Position numbers and translations under genes: made by a program | Part shown: in pieces, positions 7,150-17,362 of the stretch | Position numbering within the stretch: the first letter of the stretch is position 1 | Layout: each line of letters starts with the position of its first letter | Source of the DNA: Sphingomonas elodea ATCC 31461 | Lineage (GTDB): Bacteria > Pseudomonadota > Alphaproteobacteria > Sphingomonadales > Sphingomonadaceae | Direction of reading: 5' to 3' | DNA: 64,000 nt | Assembly (NCBI RefSeq): GCF_000226955.1 | Contig: NZ_AGFU01000025.1 | Coordinates: 60,234-124,233, forward strand | Notes under the pieces: generated by a model | Told to the model about the DNA's origin: nothing | Seen by the model: the letters and a program-made list of their open reading frames with translations, nothing else | The model's database searches: none

Positions 7150-9225
7150 TCAGGTCTTCGAACCCGGATCGCCCGCCCCGCCGCCCCCGCCTTTTGGGCG
7201 TACCGGCGGCAGCGTGCAGTTCACCGCCGCCTGTGCGGCGATCGCAAGCAGCAGCAGCGCCAGTTCGATCAGCAGCAGCGTGTGAAACGGCGAGGCGGCC
7301 CCGTCGCCTGCCCGGAAGCCCGGCCACGCCACGCCGCCGATCCGAAAGGCGAAGCCTGCCCAGGCCGCCATTGCCGCTCCGGCAAGCACCAGCATGACGA
7401 TCGATGCCCGGCACTGCCGGCGTTGCAGCCGGACCACGGGCTCCCAAGAGCCGTCGATCTTCATGCAGGGCGGCGTGCCCACCTGTGGACGACGTTTCTT
7501 CGACCGGTTGGCCGCCTTCTGCTCGACGGCCATGCGTGCATCGAACCAGCTGCCGGTCGCCCAGCGGATCAGCCCCGCCGCAAGGATGACGCCGAACACG
7601 ATGGCGAGCAGCGGCGGCCAGCTATCACAGAACGCCCTGATGAAGGACGACCAGCTCGGCGGCTGCACCTCGCCCCCCGCGGATAGCACACGGCGCCCGA
7701 GCCCGCCCGCGAACGCGACGACCCCGGCGGTCACCACCCCCAGCACCAGCGTCAGCAACAGCGCGGTGCCGATCGCCACCAGCCGCCCGAGCCAGACCGG
7801 TTTGTCGATCGACTCGATCCGCGCCTCGGGATTCTCGCCGACCAGCCATTGCGCCAGTTGCATCCGCTGACGGATGCCGACGCCCTTCGCATAGGGCTCG
7901 GCGTTCCGGAAATAGCGGAGATGCGCGAGCAGGAACCATTGCAGGATCGGCGTGCGATGGCTCTCGCACGCCGGCACATAGCCCGCGAAGGGCGGTATCT
8001 CGGGCGCCTGTCCGGTACCCATCTGCCGCGCACCGAACCGGTCCAGCGTGCCGGCGACCGGGTCCAGCGGCGCCTGCAGGTTGATCCAGCGACAGCGGGT
8101 GAAAACGTCCGGCACCTTGCGGTCCTTCGCCGTCGCCACGATGCGCGGCCAGAGCGCGGCGAACTTGTTCAGCGGGCTGCCATAGGTGACGAAACCGCGC
8201 AGCCCGGCGAACAGGGCTCGCCGATCGATCACGTCTTCCGGCACCAGCCAGTCGGGCCGGGCGGGCATCATCAGATGCTCCTCCCCGTCTCGCCGCAGGC
8301 ATTCCGAATCGCGCTTGAGCGCAAGGGGCAGCCCCGCCCATTGCGCCGCGCTCAGATAGTTGGGGAGCGCATGGCCGATCTCGGTCAGCCCGTTATAGGC
8401 AACCACCGATCCCAGGCTGTGGGCGAAGACATACCATTCCTTCAGGTCGGTACGCGCCCCCATCGCCACCATCTGGGACACCATCCGCCGCCGGATCGCC
8501 ACCCGACGGGGGAAGCCGGGGTCGCTGAGCGTCGAATCCCCCGGCCGGGCGCGCTCCTCATAGGTACGGACGTCGCCGACATACTGGACCAGCAGGCTGG
8601 GCGACGGCGCCGATTGCAGGAGTTTCGCCGCCACCCGCTTGAGCAGCGACCAGGTCAGCAACGTGAACAGCGCGGCGACGCCCGAGAGCCAGAGCTTGAG
8701 CCGGACGCCGAACTCGATCCAGAACTCCCCCGCGACCGATTTGGGCAGCCGTGCCAGATCGGACACCGGCCGGGTGGTGTGGTCGCCGGTGCGGTCGGTC
8801 TTCGCCTTTCGCATCCGGGCCGCATCGAGATCACGGTAGATCGGCGCGCACCATTGGCCGAGCCCCCACAACCAGAAGGTCAGCGTGTCGGCGAGGCCGC
8901 TGCGGGCGCCGAGATCGCCCCAATATACCTCGTGGCACGCGAAGACGTAGTGGCGCGTCGGCCGCGCGGCACCGCCGCCGGGTGCGCGCGCCGCCACCCG
9001 CACCCGTAGCGTGATCGGCGCCTCGCCGGCGGCGGTGGGCGTGCCGGGCGGGAGCACATGCGCGCTGGCACGATCCTCGACCGCGCACGAGATCACCGAC
9101 TCCGCCGACCCGCGCGCCATCAGCTCGGCGAGTTCGGCGACGCTCGTGCGCAGATGCTCGAACGGCTTCTGCTCGCCGATCCCGTGGACGAAGAGGAGCC
9201 CGATCCTGGTGACGTCTTCCGTCAT
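7150..9225 (-). CDS. Large membrane protein with alpha/beta-hydrolase domain
   Basis: A 691-aa protein I cannot place in a named family. The N-terminus has a hydrolase-like oxyanion strand (GLLFVHGIGEQKPFEHL), and about residue 290 carries a nucleophile elbow (VFAHSLGSVVAYNGL, a G/A-x-S-x-G type). One hydrophobic segment lies near residue 180 (LWLSGVAALFTLLTW). Four more occupy the C-terminal 200 residues, including IGTALLLTLVLGVVTAGVV and LLAIVFGVILAAGLI, so it is probably an inner-membrane protein with a cytoplasmic hydrolase module. The start ATG is set by the strong ribosome-binding site GGGAGGGGGC. A lipase/esterase role is an inference. Confidence 0.7.
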   Translation of the reverse strand: MTEDVTRIGLLFVHGIGEQKPFEHLRTSVAELAELMARGSAESVISCAVEDRASAHVLPPGTPTAAGEAPITLRVRVAARAPGGGAARPTRHYVFACHEVYWGDLGARSGLADTLTFWLWGLGQWCAPIYRDLDAARMRKAKTDRTGDHTTRPVSDLARLPKSVAGEFWIEFGVRLKLWLSGVAALFTLLTWSLLKRVAAKLLQSAPSPSLLVQYVGDVRTYEERARPGDSTLSDPGFPRRVAIRRRMVSQMVAMGARTDLKEWYVFAHSLGSVVAYNGLTEIGHALPNYLSAAQWAGLPLALKRDSECLRRDGEEHLMMPARPDWLVPEDVIDRRALFAGLRGFVTYGSPLNKFAALWPRIVATAKDRKVPDVFTRCRWINLQAPLDPVAGTLDRFGARQMGTGQAPEIPPFAGYVPACESHRTPILQWFLLAHLRYFRNAEPYAKGVGIRQRMQLAQWLVGENPEARIESIDKPVWLGRLVAIGTALLLTLVLGVVTAGVVAFAGGLGRRVLSAGGEVQPPSWSSFIRAFCDSWPPLLAIVFGVILAAGLIRWATGSWFDARMAVEQKAANRSKKRRPQVGTPPCMKIDGSWEPVVRLQRRQCRASIVMLVLAGAAMAAWAGFAFRIGGVAWPGFRAGDGAASPFHTLLLIELALLLLAIAAQAAVNCTLPPVRPKGGGGGAGDPGSKT

Positions 9226-9456
9226 ATGCCCCCTCCCGCTGCGCCGCCCCCCGGTATCGGTGGGCATCCGGCGCCGCGAACGCTCCCGCCGGCGTGCCCG
9301 CTCCGGCAAGTTCGCACGGAGGACTGTCTCGCGCGCGGGCCCTGTGGTCAATCACCCATGACGTACGGGAATTCGCGCGCGCACCGCCGGCGCCAGCGCC
9401 ATCGCCGTTGACGACCCGCCCGCAGATGTGGCACTCGCCAATCCGCGACGCAGGAT

Positions 9457-9530
9457 GCGGGTGTAGCTCAATGGTAGAGCAGAAGCTTCCCAAGCTTACG
9501 ACGAGGGTTCGATTCCCTTCACCCGCTCCA
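9457..9530 (+). tRNA. tRNA-Gly (anticodon CCC)
   Basis: A full cloverleaf is readable: acceptor GCGGGTG/CACCCGC, D-arm GCTC..GAGC, anticodon loop TTCCCAA giving CCC, T-arm AGGGTTCGATTCCCT, and an encoded CCA end. It closely resembles the enterobacterial glyU gene. The lowest anticodon-stem pair is a mismatch. No integrated element abuts it. Confidence 0.95.
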
Positions 9531-9633
9531 ACCTCCGCCTGACCCCTTTCCCCTCTCGATCTGCTTCAGGCGACCAGCTGCACCCGCGGTGCCATGCAGG
9601 GACACGCGCGCCCGCTGACCCGATCGCCCGTTC

Positions 9634-11733
9634 TCACCCCGCCTTGAACCGCGCCCGGAAAGCGTGAAGCAGCGGTTCGGTATAGCCGTTAGGCTGCGCG
9701 ACACCGTCGAACACCAGCGCCCGTGCCGCCTGGAAGGCGAGGCTGGCCGCCGGGTCGCTTGCCATCGGGCGATAGTGCGGGTCGCCGGCATTCTGCGCGT
9801 CGACCTTTGCCGCCATCCGCAGCAGCGCCGCGTCGACGTGGTCCGGCGTCACCACCCCGTGGAGCAGCCAGTTGGCCAAGTGCTGGCTGGAGATACGCAG
9901 CGTCGCGCGATCCTCCATCAGGCCGATATCGTGGATATCGGGCACCTTGGAGCAGCCGACCCCCTGGTCGATCCAGCGCACGACGTAGCCGAGAATGCCC
10001 TGGGCGTTGTTCTCGATCTCGTCGCGGACCTCGGCCTCGGACCAGTTCCGCCCCTCGGCGAGCGGCAGGGTGAGCAGCGCGGACAGCGGTGCTACCGGCT
10101 CCGCGGCGCGCGCTGCCTGCCGCGCAGCGACGTCGACCTGATGATAATGGGTCGCGTGCAGCGTCGCCGCGGTGGGAGACGGCACCCAGGCCGTCGTCGC
10201 ACCCGATAGCGGATGGCCGATCTTCTGGGCGAGCATGTCCGCCATGCGATCGGGCATCGCCCACATGCCCTTGCCGATCTGCGCCTTCCCGGCAAAGCCG
10301 CAGGCCAGCCCGATCTGGACGTTGCGATTCTCATAGGCCTGGATCCAGGCGCTCGCCTTCATCTCTCCCTTGCGCAGCATCGCGCCGGCCTGCATGCCGG
10401 TGTGGATCTCGTCCCCGGTACGATCGAGGAAGCCGGTGTTGATGAAGACGATGCGGTCCTTCACCGCCGCGATGCAGGCGGCCAGATTGGCGCTGGTGCG
10501 GCGTTCCTCGTCCATCACCCCGATCTTCACCGTGTGGCGGGCGAGGCCGAGCAGGTCCTCGATCGCGTCGAACAGATCGTTGGCGAAGGTGGCCTCCTCC
10601 GGCCCGTGCATCTTCGGCTTGACGATATAGATCGATCCGGTGCGGCTGTTGCGCAGGGGCCCCACGCCGCGCAGGTCGTGCAGCGCGATCGCGGTCGAGA
10701 CGATGCCGTCGAGGATGCCCTCGGGCGCCTCGCAGCCGTCCGGCAGCAGCACCGCCGGCGTCGTCATCAGGTGCCCGACATTGCGGACCAGCAGCAGCGA
10801 ACGGCCGGGCAGCGTGAAGGGGGTTCCGTCGGGCGCGACATAGGCGCGGTCCGCGGCAAGGCGGCGGGTGACCGTCCGCCCGCCCTTGTCGAACGTCTCC
10901 TCGAGGTCGCCGCGCATCAGCCCCAGCCAATTGGCATAGGCGAGCACCTTGTCCTCCGCATCGACCGCCGCGACCGAATCCTCGAAGTCGCAGATCGTCG
11001 AGAGTGCGGATTCGAGAACGACGTCCGCGATGCCCGCGCGATCGGTGCGGCCGATCGGGTGATCGTGATCCATCACCACCTCGATGTGCAGGCCGTGGCG
11101 GACGAACAGGAGATTGTCCCCCGCCCGACCGACGAACTGCGCCGGATCGGCCAGGGGCGGAGGCGCAGTGCCGTCCCACTCGGCCCAGCGGCCTGCGGCA
11201 AGCGGCACGGCCTGATCGAGAAACGTCCGCGCCCAGGCGATCACCTGCGCGCCGCGCGCGGGATCATAGCCGCCTGCCGGCGCACCGGGCAGCGCGTCGG
11301 TGCCGTAGAGCGCATCGTACAGGCTGCCCCAGCGGGCATTGGCGGCGTTGAGCAGGAAGCGGGCGTTGAGCACCGGCACGACCAGCTGGGGTCCCGCGAC
11401 CGTCGCCAGTTCCGGATCGACCCGCTCCGGCGCGATGCGGAACGGCGCGGGCTCAGGCGCCAGATATCCGTTCTCGCGGAGGAAGCCGGCATCGGCCTCC
11501 GCATCGTGCGGCTGCCCGGCGCGTGCCTGGTGCCAGCCGTCGATCGCTGCCTGGAGCGCGTCCCGCGTTGCCAGCAGCGCGCGGTTGCGCGGCACGAAGC
11601 GCTCGAACAGCGCCGCCGCCCCCTGCCAGAAGTCGTCCGCAGCGATGCCGGTGCCAGGCAGCACCTGGCCCTCGACAAAGTCCGCCAGTGCGGCCGCGAC
11701 GCGCAGCCCTGCTCTTTCGCGATACTCGATCAT
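9634..11733 (-). CDS. glcB: Malate synthase G
   Basis: Monomeric glyoxylate-shunt enzyme of 699 aa condensing glyoxylate with acetyl-CoA to malate. Typical G-isoform blocks are seen: [21 protein letters not shown], the [14 protein letters not shown] region with acidic residues, [29 protein letters not shown] and the C-terminal [15 protein letters not shown] and [23 protein letters not shown]. Start: ATG 11733 is chosen because AAGGA sits eight bases upstream; ATG 11742 is too close to it. It is divergent from a LysR gene that may regulate it (inference). Isocitrate lyase is not in the window. Confidence 0.95.
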   Translation of the reverse strand: MIEYRERAGLRVAAALADFVEGQVLPGTGIAADDFWQGAAALFERFVPRNRALLATRDALQAAIDGWHQARAGQPHDAEADAGFLRENGYLAPEPAPFRIAPERVDPELATVAGPQLVVPVLNARFLLNAANARWGSLYDALYGTDALPGAPAGGYDPARGAQVIAWARTFLDQAVPLAAGRWAEWDGTAPPPLADPAQFVGRAGDNLLFVRHGLHIEVVMDHDHPIGRTDRAGIADVVLESALSTICDFEDSVAAVDAEDKVLAYANWLGLMRGDLEETFDKGGRTVTRRLAADRAYVAPDGTPFTLPGRSLLLVRNVGHLMTTPAVLLPDGCEAPEGILDGIVSTAIALHDLRGVGPLRNSRTGSIYIVKPKMHGPEEATFANDLFDAIEDLLGLARHTVKIGVMDEERRTSANLAACIAAVKDRIVFINTGFLDRTGDEIHTGMQAGAMLRKGEMKASAWIQAYENRNVQIGLACGFAGKAQIGKGMWAMPDRMADMLAQKIGHPLSGATTAWVPSPTAATLHATHYHQVDVAARQAARAAEPVAPLSALLTLPLAEGRNWSEAEVRDEIENNAQGILGYVVRWIDQGVGCSKVPDIHDIGLMEDRATLRISSQHLANWLLHGVVTPDHVDAALLRMAAKVDAQNAGDPHYRPMASDPAASLAFQAARALVFDGVAQPNGYTEPLLHAFRARFKAG

Positions 11734-11833
11734 GCCACGCATCCTTGATGTCGTTCCGGTTGGCACTCTAGCGCGCACGCTCGACCCGCGGTAGAAGGAA
11801 AGAATTCACAGCACCTTTTCCTTCAGGTTACCA

Positions 11834-12709
11834 ATGTTCGACCCGGACTATGACCTGTTCCTGGACATCCTCGACGCCCGTTCGATCTCGGCGGCGGCGC
11901 GGCGGCGGGGGATGTCGACGCCGGCGCTTTCGAAGCGGCTGGCACGGCTGGAGCAGCGGCTGGGGGCGAGACTGCTTCAGCGGACCACCCGCCGGCTGAT
12001 GCTGACCCCGGCAGGACAGGAACTGCTCGACACGCTGGCACCGATGCGGAGCGTGCTCGCCGCGGCGGAGAGCCGGATCGCGGGGCGCCACAGTCTGGTC
12101 CGGGGGCCGCTGCGCGTGACCGCGCCGACCTCGTTCGGCCGGATGCACGTCGTGCCCACCCTGCCCGCCTTCCTCGCGGCCCATGCCGAGGTGTCGCTGG
12201 CGATCGACCTGTCGGACGAGTTCGTCGACCTGCTTGACGGCCGGCACGATCTGGCGATCCGTATCTCCGGGGAGATCGGCCCCGGGCTGGTCGGCCATCG
12301 GCTGGGGACCAGCCGGCGGCTACTGTGTGCTGCCCCCACCTATCTCGACGTTGCGGGGGAGCCGCAGACGCTCGCCGATCTGGCCCGGCACCGGCTGCTC
12401 GCCACCGACCGGCAGCTCCCCTGGCAGCTGCAGGGTCCGGAAGGCCCGGTCGTCCAAACCGGACAGAGCTTCGTGCGCACCAATTCCAGCGAAGTGGTGC
12501 GCGAACTCGCCATTGGCGGCTGCGGCATCGCGCTGCGCTCGCTTTGGGATGTCGCCCAGGTGCTGGCGCAGGGCGCGCTGCGGCGGGTGCTGCCCGACTA
12601 TACCGGATCCGAGGAGGTCGGCGTGTTCGCCGTCCACGCGCCCGATCCGCCTGCCCGGGTGCGCGCCTTCGTCTCCCATCTGCAGGCGACGGTTGCGCAG
12701 CGGCTTTGA
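11834..12709 (+). CDS. LysR-family transcriptional regulator
   Basis: LysR-type regulator of 291 aa. The N-terminal helix-turn-helix (DARSISAAARRRGMSTPALSKRL then LEQRLGARLLQRTTRRLMLTPAG) occupies residues ~10-60, and the substrate-binding domain follows from about residue 90 (RGPLRVTAPTSFGRMHVVP). The subtype resembles the single-domain-target repressors common in proteobacteria (DsdC/AaeR-like group). It is divergent from glcB with about 100 bases between starts, so glcB is the likeliest target. Confidence 0.87.
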   Translation: MFDPDYDLFLDILDARSISAAARRRGMSTPALSKRLARLEQRLGARLLQRTTRRLMLTPAGQELLDTLAPMRSVLAAAESRIAGRHSLVRGPLRVTAPTSFGRMHVVPTLPAFLAAHAEVSLAIDLSDEFVDLLDGRHDLAIRISGEIGPGLVGHRLGTSRRLLCAAPTYLDVAGEPQTLADLARHRLLATDRQLPWQLQGPEGPVVQTGQSFVRTNSSEVVRELAIGGCGIALRSLWDVAQVLAQGALRRVLPDYTGSEEVGVFAVHAPDPPARVRAFVSHLQATVAQRL

Positions 12710-12805
12710 CCGGAGCGTCGGCGCGCGAGCTGCGCGGCTTTCCCGTGCGATTGACGCCGCCCGCCCGGCCTTTAGCGTGGCCGCTCGATCTTTCCGGGGA
12801 ATTGC

Positions 12806-14206
12806 ATGCGCTTCCGTCTTCTCGCCACTGCCGCTGTGTTCGCAGCCGCCGCGTTCTCTCCTGCCGCCATGGCACAGGGCCATCCCGAGGCCGAGGCGCA
12901 GGCGCTGGACCTGCTGAAGCGCGGCATCGCCTTCCGTACCGTCGCCGGGCCCGGCAACCAGACCCCGGCCTATGCCGCCTATCTGAAGCAAGTGCTGGTC
13001 GCAGGCGGCTTCGCCGAGGGCGATGTCGAGATCGTGCCGATGGACGACACCGCCTACCTCGTCGCCCGCTATCGCGGCACCGGCACGGCGAAGGGGGGCG
13101 CCAAGCCGCTGCTGATCTCCGGTCATATGGACGTGGTGGAGGCCAAGCCCGCCGACTGGACGCGCGATCCGTTCACCGCGGTTGTCGAGAACGGCTATGT
13201 CTATGGCCGCGGCGCCACCGACATGAAGTACGACCTGTCGACCATGGTCGCGACGCTGATCGACCTCAAGCGCACCGGCTTCAAGCCCGGCCGCGATATC
13301 GTCCTGCTCCTCTCCGGCGACGAGGAGACGATGATGCGCACCGGCGCCGCCCAGGCCGAGCGCTTCGCCGATGCCGAGTTGCTGCTCAACATCGATGGCG
13401 GCGGCGGGCGGCTGGACGAAGCGGGCAAGCCGGTGCTGTACGGTATCGACGGCGCCGAGAAGACCTATGCCGATTACGAACTGACCGTCACCAATCCCGG
13501 CGGCCATTCCTCCGCCCCGCGCAAGGACAATGCGATCTACACGCTCGCCCATGCGCTGGCGAAGATCGAGGCGCACGTCTTTCCGGGCCAGGTCAATGAG
13601 ATCACCCGGGCCAGCTGGACCGCCGCCGCTGCCCGCGCGGAGCCTGCACGCGCCGCGATGATCCGCCGCTTTCTCGCCGACCAGACCGATGCCGAGGCGC
13701 TCGCCGCCCTGCGCGCCGAGCCCGGCCTGGTCGGCCAGACCGGCACCACCTGCGTCGCGACGATGATCTCCGGCGGGCACGCGACCAACGCTCTGCCCCA
13801 GCGCGCCACCGCCAACGTCAACTGCCGCATCTTCCCCGGCACCCCGGTGGAGGACGTGCGCAAGACGCTGGAGCAGGCGGCCGGCGAGCCGGCGGTGCAG
13901 GTCCGCACGCTGGACAGCGGCAGCATCGCCAGTCCCGCCTCGCCGCTCCGCCCCGACGTGATGAAAGCCGTGACCGACGCCGTCCACGCCCGCTTTCCCG
14001 GCGTGACGGTGGTGCCCGCAATGACCTCGGGCGCGAGCGATTCGATGTGGTTCCGTGCCAAGGGAGTGCCCAGCTATGCGGTGAGCCCCAAGTTCATGAA
14101 GGACAGCGACGATTTCTCGCACGGCCTCAACGAGCGCACCCCGGTGAGCGAGATCGCCCCGTCGATCACCTATTATCGCAGCCTGTTGACCGCACTAGCG
14201 CGGTAA
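12806..14206 (+). CDS. M20-family zinc metallopeptidase, exported
   Basis: Secreted or periplasmic dizinc peptidase of 466 aa. A signal peptide is evident (MRFRLLATAAVFAAAAFSPAAMAQ, cleavage after AMA-Q). M20 metal and catalytic motifs follow in order: ISGHMDVVEA, GRGATDMKYDLSTM and GDEETMM, with the dimerisation-domain His in NPGGHSSAP and a late MTSGASDSMWFR block. It probably cleaves dipeptides or amino-acyl conjugates for nutrient uptake. TTTCCGGGGA ahead of the ATG serves as ribosome-binding site. Confidence 0.88.
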   Translation: MRFRLLATAAVFAAAAFSPAAMAQGHPEAEAQALDLLKRGIAFRTVAGPGNQTPAYAAYLKQVLVAGGFAEGDVEIVPMDDTAYLVARYRGTGTAKGGAKPLLISGHMDVVEAKPADWTRDPFTAVVENGYVYGRGATDMKYDLSTMVATLIDLKRTGFKPGRDIVLLLSGDEETMMRTGAAQAERFADAELLLNIDGGGGRLDEAGKPVLYGIDGAEKTYADYELTVTNPGGHSSAPRKDNAIYTLAHALAKIEAHVFPGQVNEITRASWTAAAARAEPARAAMIRRFLADQTDAEALAALRAEPGLVGQTGTTCVATMISGGHATNALPQRATANVNCRIFPGTPVEDVRKTLEQAAGEPAVQVRTLDSGSIASPASPLRPDVMKAVTDAVHARFPGVTVVPAMTSGASDSMWFRAKGVPSYAVSPKFMKDSDDFSHGLNERTPVSEIAPSITYYRSLLTALAR

Positions 14207-14244
14207 CCGCGGGACGGCGGCGACGCGCATCGCCTCGGCGACCG

Positions 14245-14637
14245 CTACAGCCAGCCCAGGGCGCGGAAGCTCACGGCTCCGCCGCGCGCGAGGATGAGGT
14301 GGTCGACCAGCCGCACGTCCACCGGCTCCAGCGCGTGGAGCAGGCGGCGGGTGGTGGCGCGGTCGGCGCGGCTGGGCCGGGGGTCGCCGCTCGGGTGATT
14401 GTGCGCCATGACCATGCCCGCGGCATCGAAGGCCAGCGCATCGGCGACGATCTGCCGCACGGGCACATCGATCGCATCGGCGCACACGCTGTGCACGTGG
14501 CGCATGCCGAGCAGCCGGCCGTCGCCGGCGAGATAGGCGAAGCCCGCCGTTTCGGTCCATGCCTCCGCCATCTGCGCGAACAGGGCCCGGGCGGCGGCGA
14601 AATCGCAGATGCGTGGCAGGGGATCCGTCATCAGCAT
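14245..14637 (-). CDS. RadC-like JAB/MPN-domain protein
   Basis: A 130-aa protein equivalent to the C-terminal JAB1/MPN domain of RadC without its N-terminal helix-hairpin-helix part. The metal-binding JAMM signature [15 protein letters not shown] is intact, followed by the diagnostic VRLVDHLIL. Despite the name, a repair role for RadC is not established. Two starts, ATG 14637 and ATG 14631, are equally plausible. It is convergent with the upstream peptidase gene. Confidence 0.8.
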   Translation of the reverse strand: MLMTDPLPRICDFAAARALFAQMAEAWTETAGFAYLAGDGRLLGMRHVHSVCADAIDVPVRQIVADALAFDAAGMVMAHNHPSGDPRPSRADRATTRRLLHALEPVDVRLVDHLILARGGAVSFRALGWL

Positions 14638-14753
14638 GGCGCCAGAGTGCCATCGCAGCGTTCCGGCTCGAAGCACGACTCTATCCGATCCGGAGGTTCA
14701 TTCCGGAGCGAAGCCGGGTGACTCGGCTCCCCCGCCCCGCTAGGTTCGCTGCC

Positions 14754-15548
14754 ATGCGTCAATATCTTGATCTGATGGCCCGCGCGCTGAACGACGGCGT
14801 CGAGGTAATGGACCGCACCGGCACCGGCACGCGCAGCGTGTTCGGCGCGCAGATGCGCTTCGACCTGCGCGCAGGCTTCCCGCTGCTCACCACCAAGAAG
14901 CTGCACCTCCGCTCGATCCTGATCGAGCTGCTCTGGTTCCTGCGCGGCGACACCAATGTCCGCTGGCTCCAAGAGCGCAAGGTCAGCATCTGGGACGAAT
15001 GGGCCGACGAGAACGGCGATCTCGGCCCCGTCTACGGCAAGCAGTGGCGCGACTGGGAGACGGCGGACGGCCGGCATATCGACCAGATCGCCGAGCTGAT
15101 CGAAACGCTCAAGACCAACCCCGCCTCGCGCCGCATGGTCGTCTCCGCCTGGAACCCGGGCGAACTCGGCGCGATGGCGCTGGCGCCGTGCCACTGCCTG
15201 TTCCAGTGCCATGTCGCGGGTGGCCGGCTGAGCCTGCAGCTCTACCAGCGCTCGGCCGATATCTTCCTCGGCGTGCCGTTCAACATCGCCAGCTATGCGC
15301 TGCTCACCCATCTGCTCGCCGAGCAGGCCGGGCTGGAGGTGGGCGACTTCATCTGGACCGGCGGCGACTGCCACCTCTATCTCAACCATCTGGAGCAGGC
15401 GCAGGAACAGCTGTCCCGCACGCCCGGCCCGCTGCCCCGGCTGGAGATCCTGCGCAAGGCGCCGTCGATCGACGCCTACGAGTACGAGGATTTCGCAATC
15501 CACGATTATGTCGCCCAGCCGCATATCAAGGCGCCCGTCTCGGTATGA
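14754..15548 (+). CDS. thyA: Thymidylate synthase
   Basis: Methylates dUMP to dTMP using methylene-tetrahydrofolate, yielding dihydrofolate. It is 264 aa, identical in length to E. coli ThyA. The catalytic Cys lies in LAPCHCLFQ (Cys146); [12 protein letters not shown], the [10 protein letters not shown] arginines and [12 protein letters not shown] are all present. The ATG giving MRQYLDLM is the usual start. The stop overlaps the ATG of folA (ATGA), so the dihydrofolate it makes is recycled by the next gene in the operon. Confidence 0.97.
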   Translation: MRQYLDLMARALNDGVEVMDRTGTGTRSVFGAQMRFDLRAGFPLLTTKKLHLRSILIELLWFLRGDTNVRWLQERKVSIWDEWADENGDLGPVYGKQWRDWETADGRHIDQIAELIETLKTNPASRRMVVSAWNPGELGAMALAPCHCLFQCHVAGGRLSLQLYQRSADIFLGVPFNIASYALLTHLLAEQAGLEVGDFIWTGGDCHLYLNHLEQAQEQLSRTPGPLPRLEILRKAPSIDAYEYEDFAIHDYVAQPHIKAPVSV

Positions 15549-16021
15549 TCAGCTTCCACCTCGCCCGCGCCGACAACGGCGTGATCGGCCGTGACGGGCA
15601 GCTGCCCTGGCGGCTGCCGGCCGATCTCAAGCGGTTCAAGGCGCAGACGATGGGCCGCCCGATGATCATGGGCCGCAAGACCTTCGAGTCCTTCCCCGCC
15701 CCCCTGCTCGGCCGCCGCCACATCGTGCTGACCCGCGACACCGCTTGGTCCGCCTCGGGCGCCGAAATCGCGCACAGCGTCGAGGAAGCCCTGGCACTGG
15801 CCGGCGAGGATGCCGCGGTGATCGGCGGGGCCGAGATCTTCGCACTGTTCCTCGATCGTGCCACCCGCATCGAGCTGACCGAGGTGCATCTCGATGCCGA
15901 AGGCGACGCCAGCGTGCCCGCTTTCGATCCGGCCCGCTGGCGCGAGACGGCCCGCGAGGCGTACCCTGCCGAGGGTGAACGCCCGGCCTATGCCTTCGTG
16001 ACACTCGAGCGCCGGGGGTGA
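15545..16021 (+). CDS. folA: Dihydrofolate reductase
   Basis: NADPH-dependent reductase, 158 aa, regenerating tetrahydrofolate for ThyA. Motifs: [24 protein letters not shown] with the substrate-binding acidic residue, MGRKTFES, the GRRHIVLTR strand and [11 protein letters not shown]. Overlaps of four bases on each side (ATGA with thyA, GTGA with the following dipeptidase) show tight coupling. Confidence 0.96.
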   Translation: MISFHLARADNGVIGRDGQLPWRLPADLKRFKAQTMGRPMIMGRKTFESFPAPLLGRRHIVLTRDTAWSASGAEIAHSVEEALALAGEDAAVIGGAEIFALFLDRATRIELTEVHLDAEGDASVPAFDPARWRETAREAYPAEGERPAYAFVTLERRG

Positions 16022-17187
16022 GGCGTCCGATCCTGATCGGGCTGGGCGTGGTGCTTCTCCTCGCCGCGATCGGCTTTTTCGGGATCGCGCCGGGTCTGGT
16101 GGAAGCGGGGATGAACCGCGTCGTCCCCGCGCCGCTCCCCCAGGTCACCCCGGCGACGCGCGTGCTGCACGCCAGTCTCCAGATCGCCGACATGCATGCG
16201 GATACGCTGCTGTGGCGCCGCAGCCTGCTCGATCGCTCGGCGCGCGGGCAGGTCGACCTGCCGCGACTGGAGGCCGGCAACGTCGCGCTGCAGATCTTCT
16301 CCTCGGTCACCAAGACCCCGCGCCACCGGAATTACGATGCGAACGGCGCCGACAGCGACAACATCACCCTGCTCGCCATCGCCCAGGCGCAGCCGCCCCG
16401 CACCTGGGGCTCGCTGCTCCAGCGCTCGCTCTGGCATGCCGAGAAGCTGGCGCGAGCAGCCGCCGGGTCGGGCGACCGCCTGCGGGTAATCCGCACCCCG
16501 GACGAGCTCGACCGGCTGCTCGCCGATCGCATGGGCGGCCGAAAGGTGGTCGGCGGCATGCTCTCCATCGAGGGGCTGCAGGGCCTGGAGGGCGATCTCG
16601 CCAATCTCGATCGGCTCCACGCAGCGGGATTTCGCATGGCGGGTTTCGCGCATTTCTTCGACAATGATGCCGCCGGATCGATGCACGGGCTCGCCAAGGG
16701 CGGCCTCACGCCCTTTGGCCGGCAGGTGCTGCGGCGGATGGAGGCACTGGGCATGGTGGCAGACGTGGCCCATGCCAGCCACCGCGCGGTCGCCGACATT
16801 CTTGCCGTGGCCCGCCGGCCCGTCGTCGCCAGCCATAGCGGGGTGCAGGCGACGTGCAAGGTCAACCGCAACCTTACCGACGACGAGATCCGCGGCATCG
16901 CCCGGACCGGCGGCGTGATCGGCATCGGCTATTGGGACGGGGCGATCTGCTCGACGAGTCCTGCCGCCACCGCTGCGGCGATCGCGCATGTCCGCGATCT
17001 GGTCGGCATCGACCATGTCGGGCTCGGCTCCGACTTCGACGGCGCGGTGACGACCGGCTTCGATGCCTCGCAACTGGTGGTGGTGACGCAAGCGCTGGTC
17101 GATCGCGGTTTCTCCGAGGCGGACATCGCCAAGGTGATGGGCGGCAATGTGCTGCGCGTGCTGCGAGCGGGGTTGGAGCAGGGGTAA
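16018..17187 (+). CDS. Membrane dipeptidase (M19 family)
   Basis: Zinc dipeptidase of the renal-dipeptidase family, 389 aa, starting with GTG. An N-terminal hydrophobic helix (ILIGLGVVLLLAAIGFFGIAP) anchors or exports it. Metal and catalytic blocks: ADMHADTLLW, SIEGLQGL (Glu), VADVAHASHRAV, VASHSGVQA and VGLGSDFDGAV. It hydrolyses dipeptides, in some relatives with D-residues. The link with thyA-folA is positional only. Confidence 0.9.
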   Translation: MRRPILIGLGVVLLLAAIGFFGIAPGLVEAGMNRVVPAPLPQVTPATRVLHASLQIADMHADTLLWRRSLLDRSARGQVDLPRLEAGNVALQIFSSVTKTPRHRNYDANGADSDNITLLAIAQAQPPRTWGSLLQRSLWHAEKLARAAAGSGDRLRVIRTPDELDRLLADRMGGRKVVGGMLSIEGLQGLEGDLANLDRLHAAGFRMAGFAHFFDNDAAGSMHGLAKGGLTPFGRQVLRRMEALGMVADVAHASHRAVADILAVARRPVVASHSGVQATCKVNRNLTDDEIRGIARTGGVIGIGYWDGAICSTSPAATAAAIAHVRDLVGIDHVGLGSDFDGAVTTGFDASQLVVVTQALVDRGFSEADIAKVMGGNVLRVLRAGLEQG

Positions 17188-17190
17188 AAC

Positions 17191-17310
17191 CTAAGCCCGT
17201 CCCCATCAGGGGACGGGTTGAGGTGGGGCTGCGTCTCACCGAGACCAACGGACGTTCTGGAACCCCTCCACCCCCAAACCCCTCCTCCAAGGAGGAGGGG
17301 CTAAGCCCGT
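17191..17310. repeat. Two GC-rich palindromes with CTAAGCCCGT repeat
   Basis: First hairpin CCCGTCCCC-ATCA-GGGGACGGG (17196-17217), directly after the dipeptidase stop, can act as its terminator. Second hairpin CCCCTCCTCC-AA-GGAGGAGGGG (17279-17300). CTAAGCCCGT flanks both (17191 and 17301), suggesting a mobile-type intergenic repeat related in style to those near 51.7 and 55.3 kb. Confidence 0.6.
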
Positions 17311-17362
17311 TTCCGCCCTCCTCCCCATTGGCATCGCCCCGCCCAGTCCTTATAGCCGCCCC

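Noticed and set aside
9457-9530. tRNA-Gly as the phage integration site
   Set aside because: The element's att core is 22 kb away and shows no match to the tRNA.
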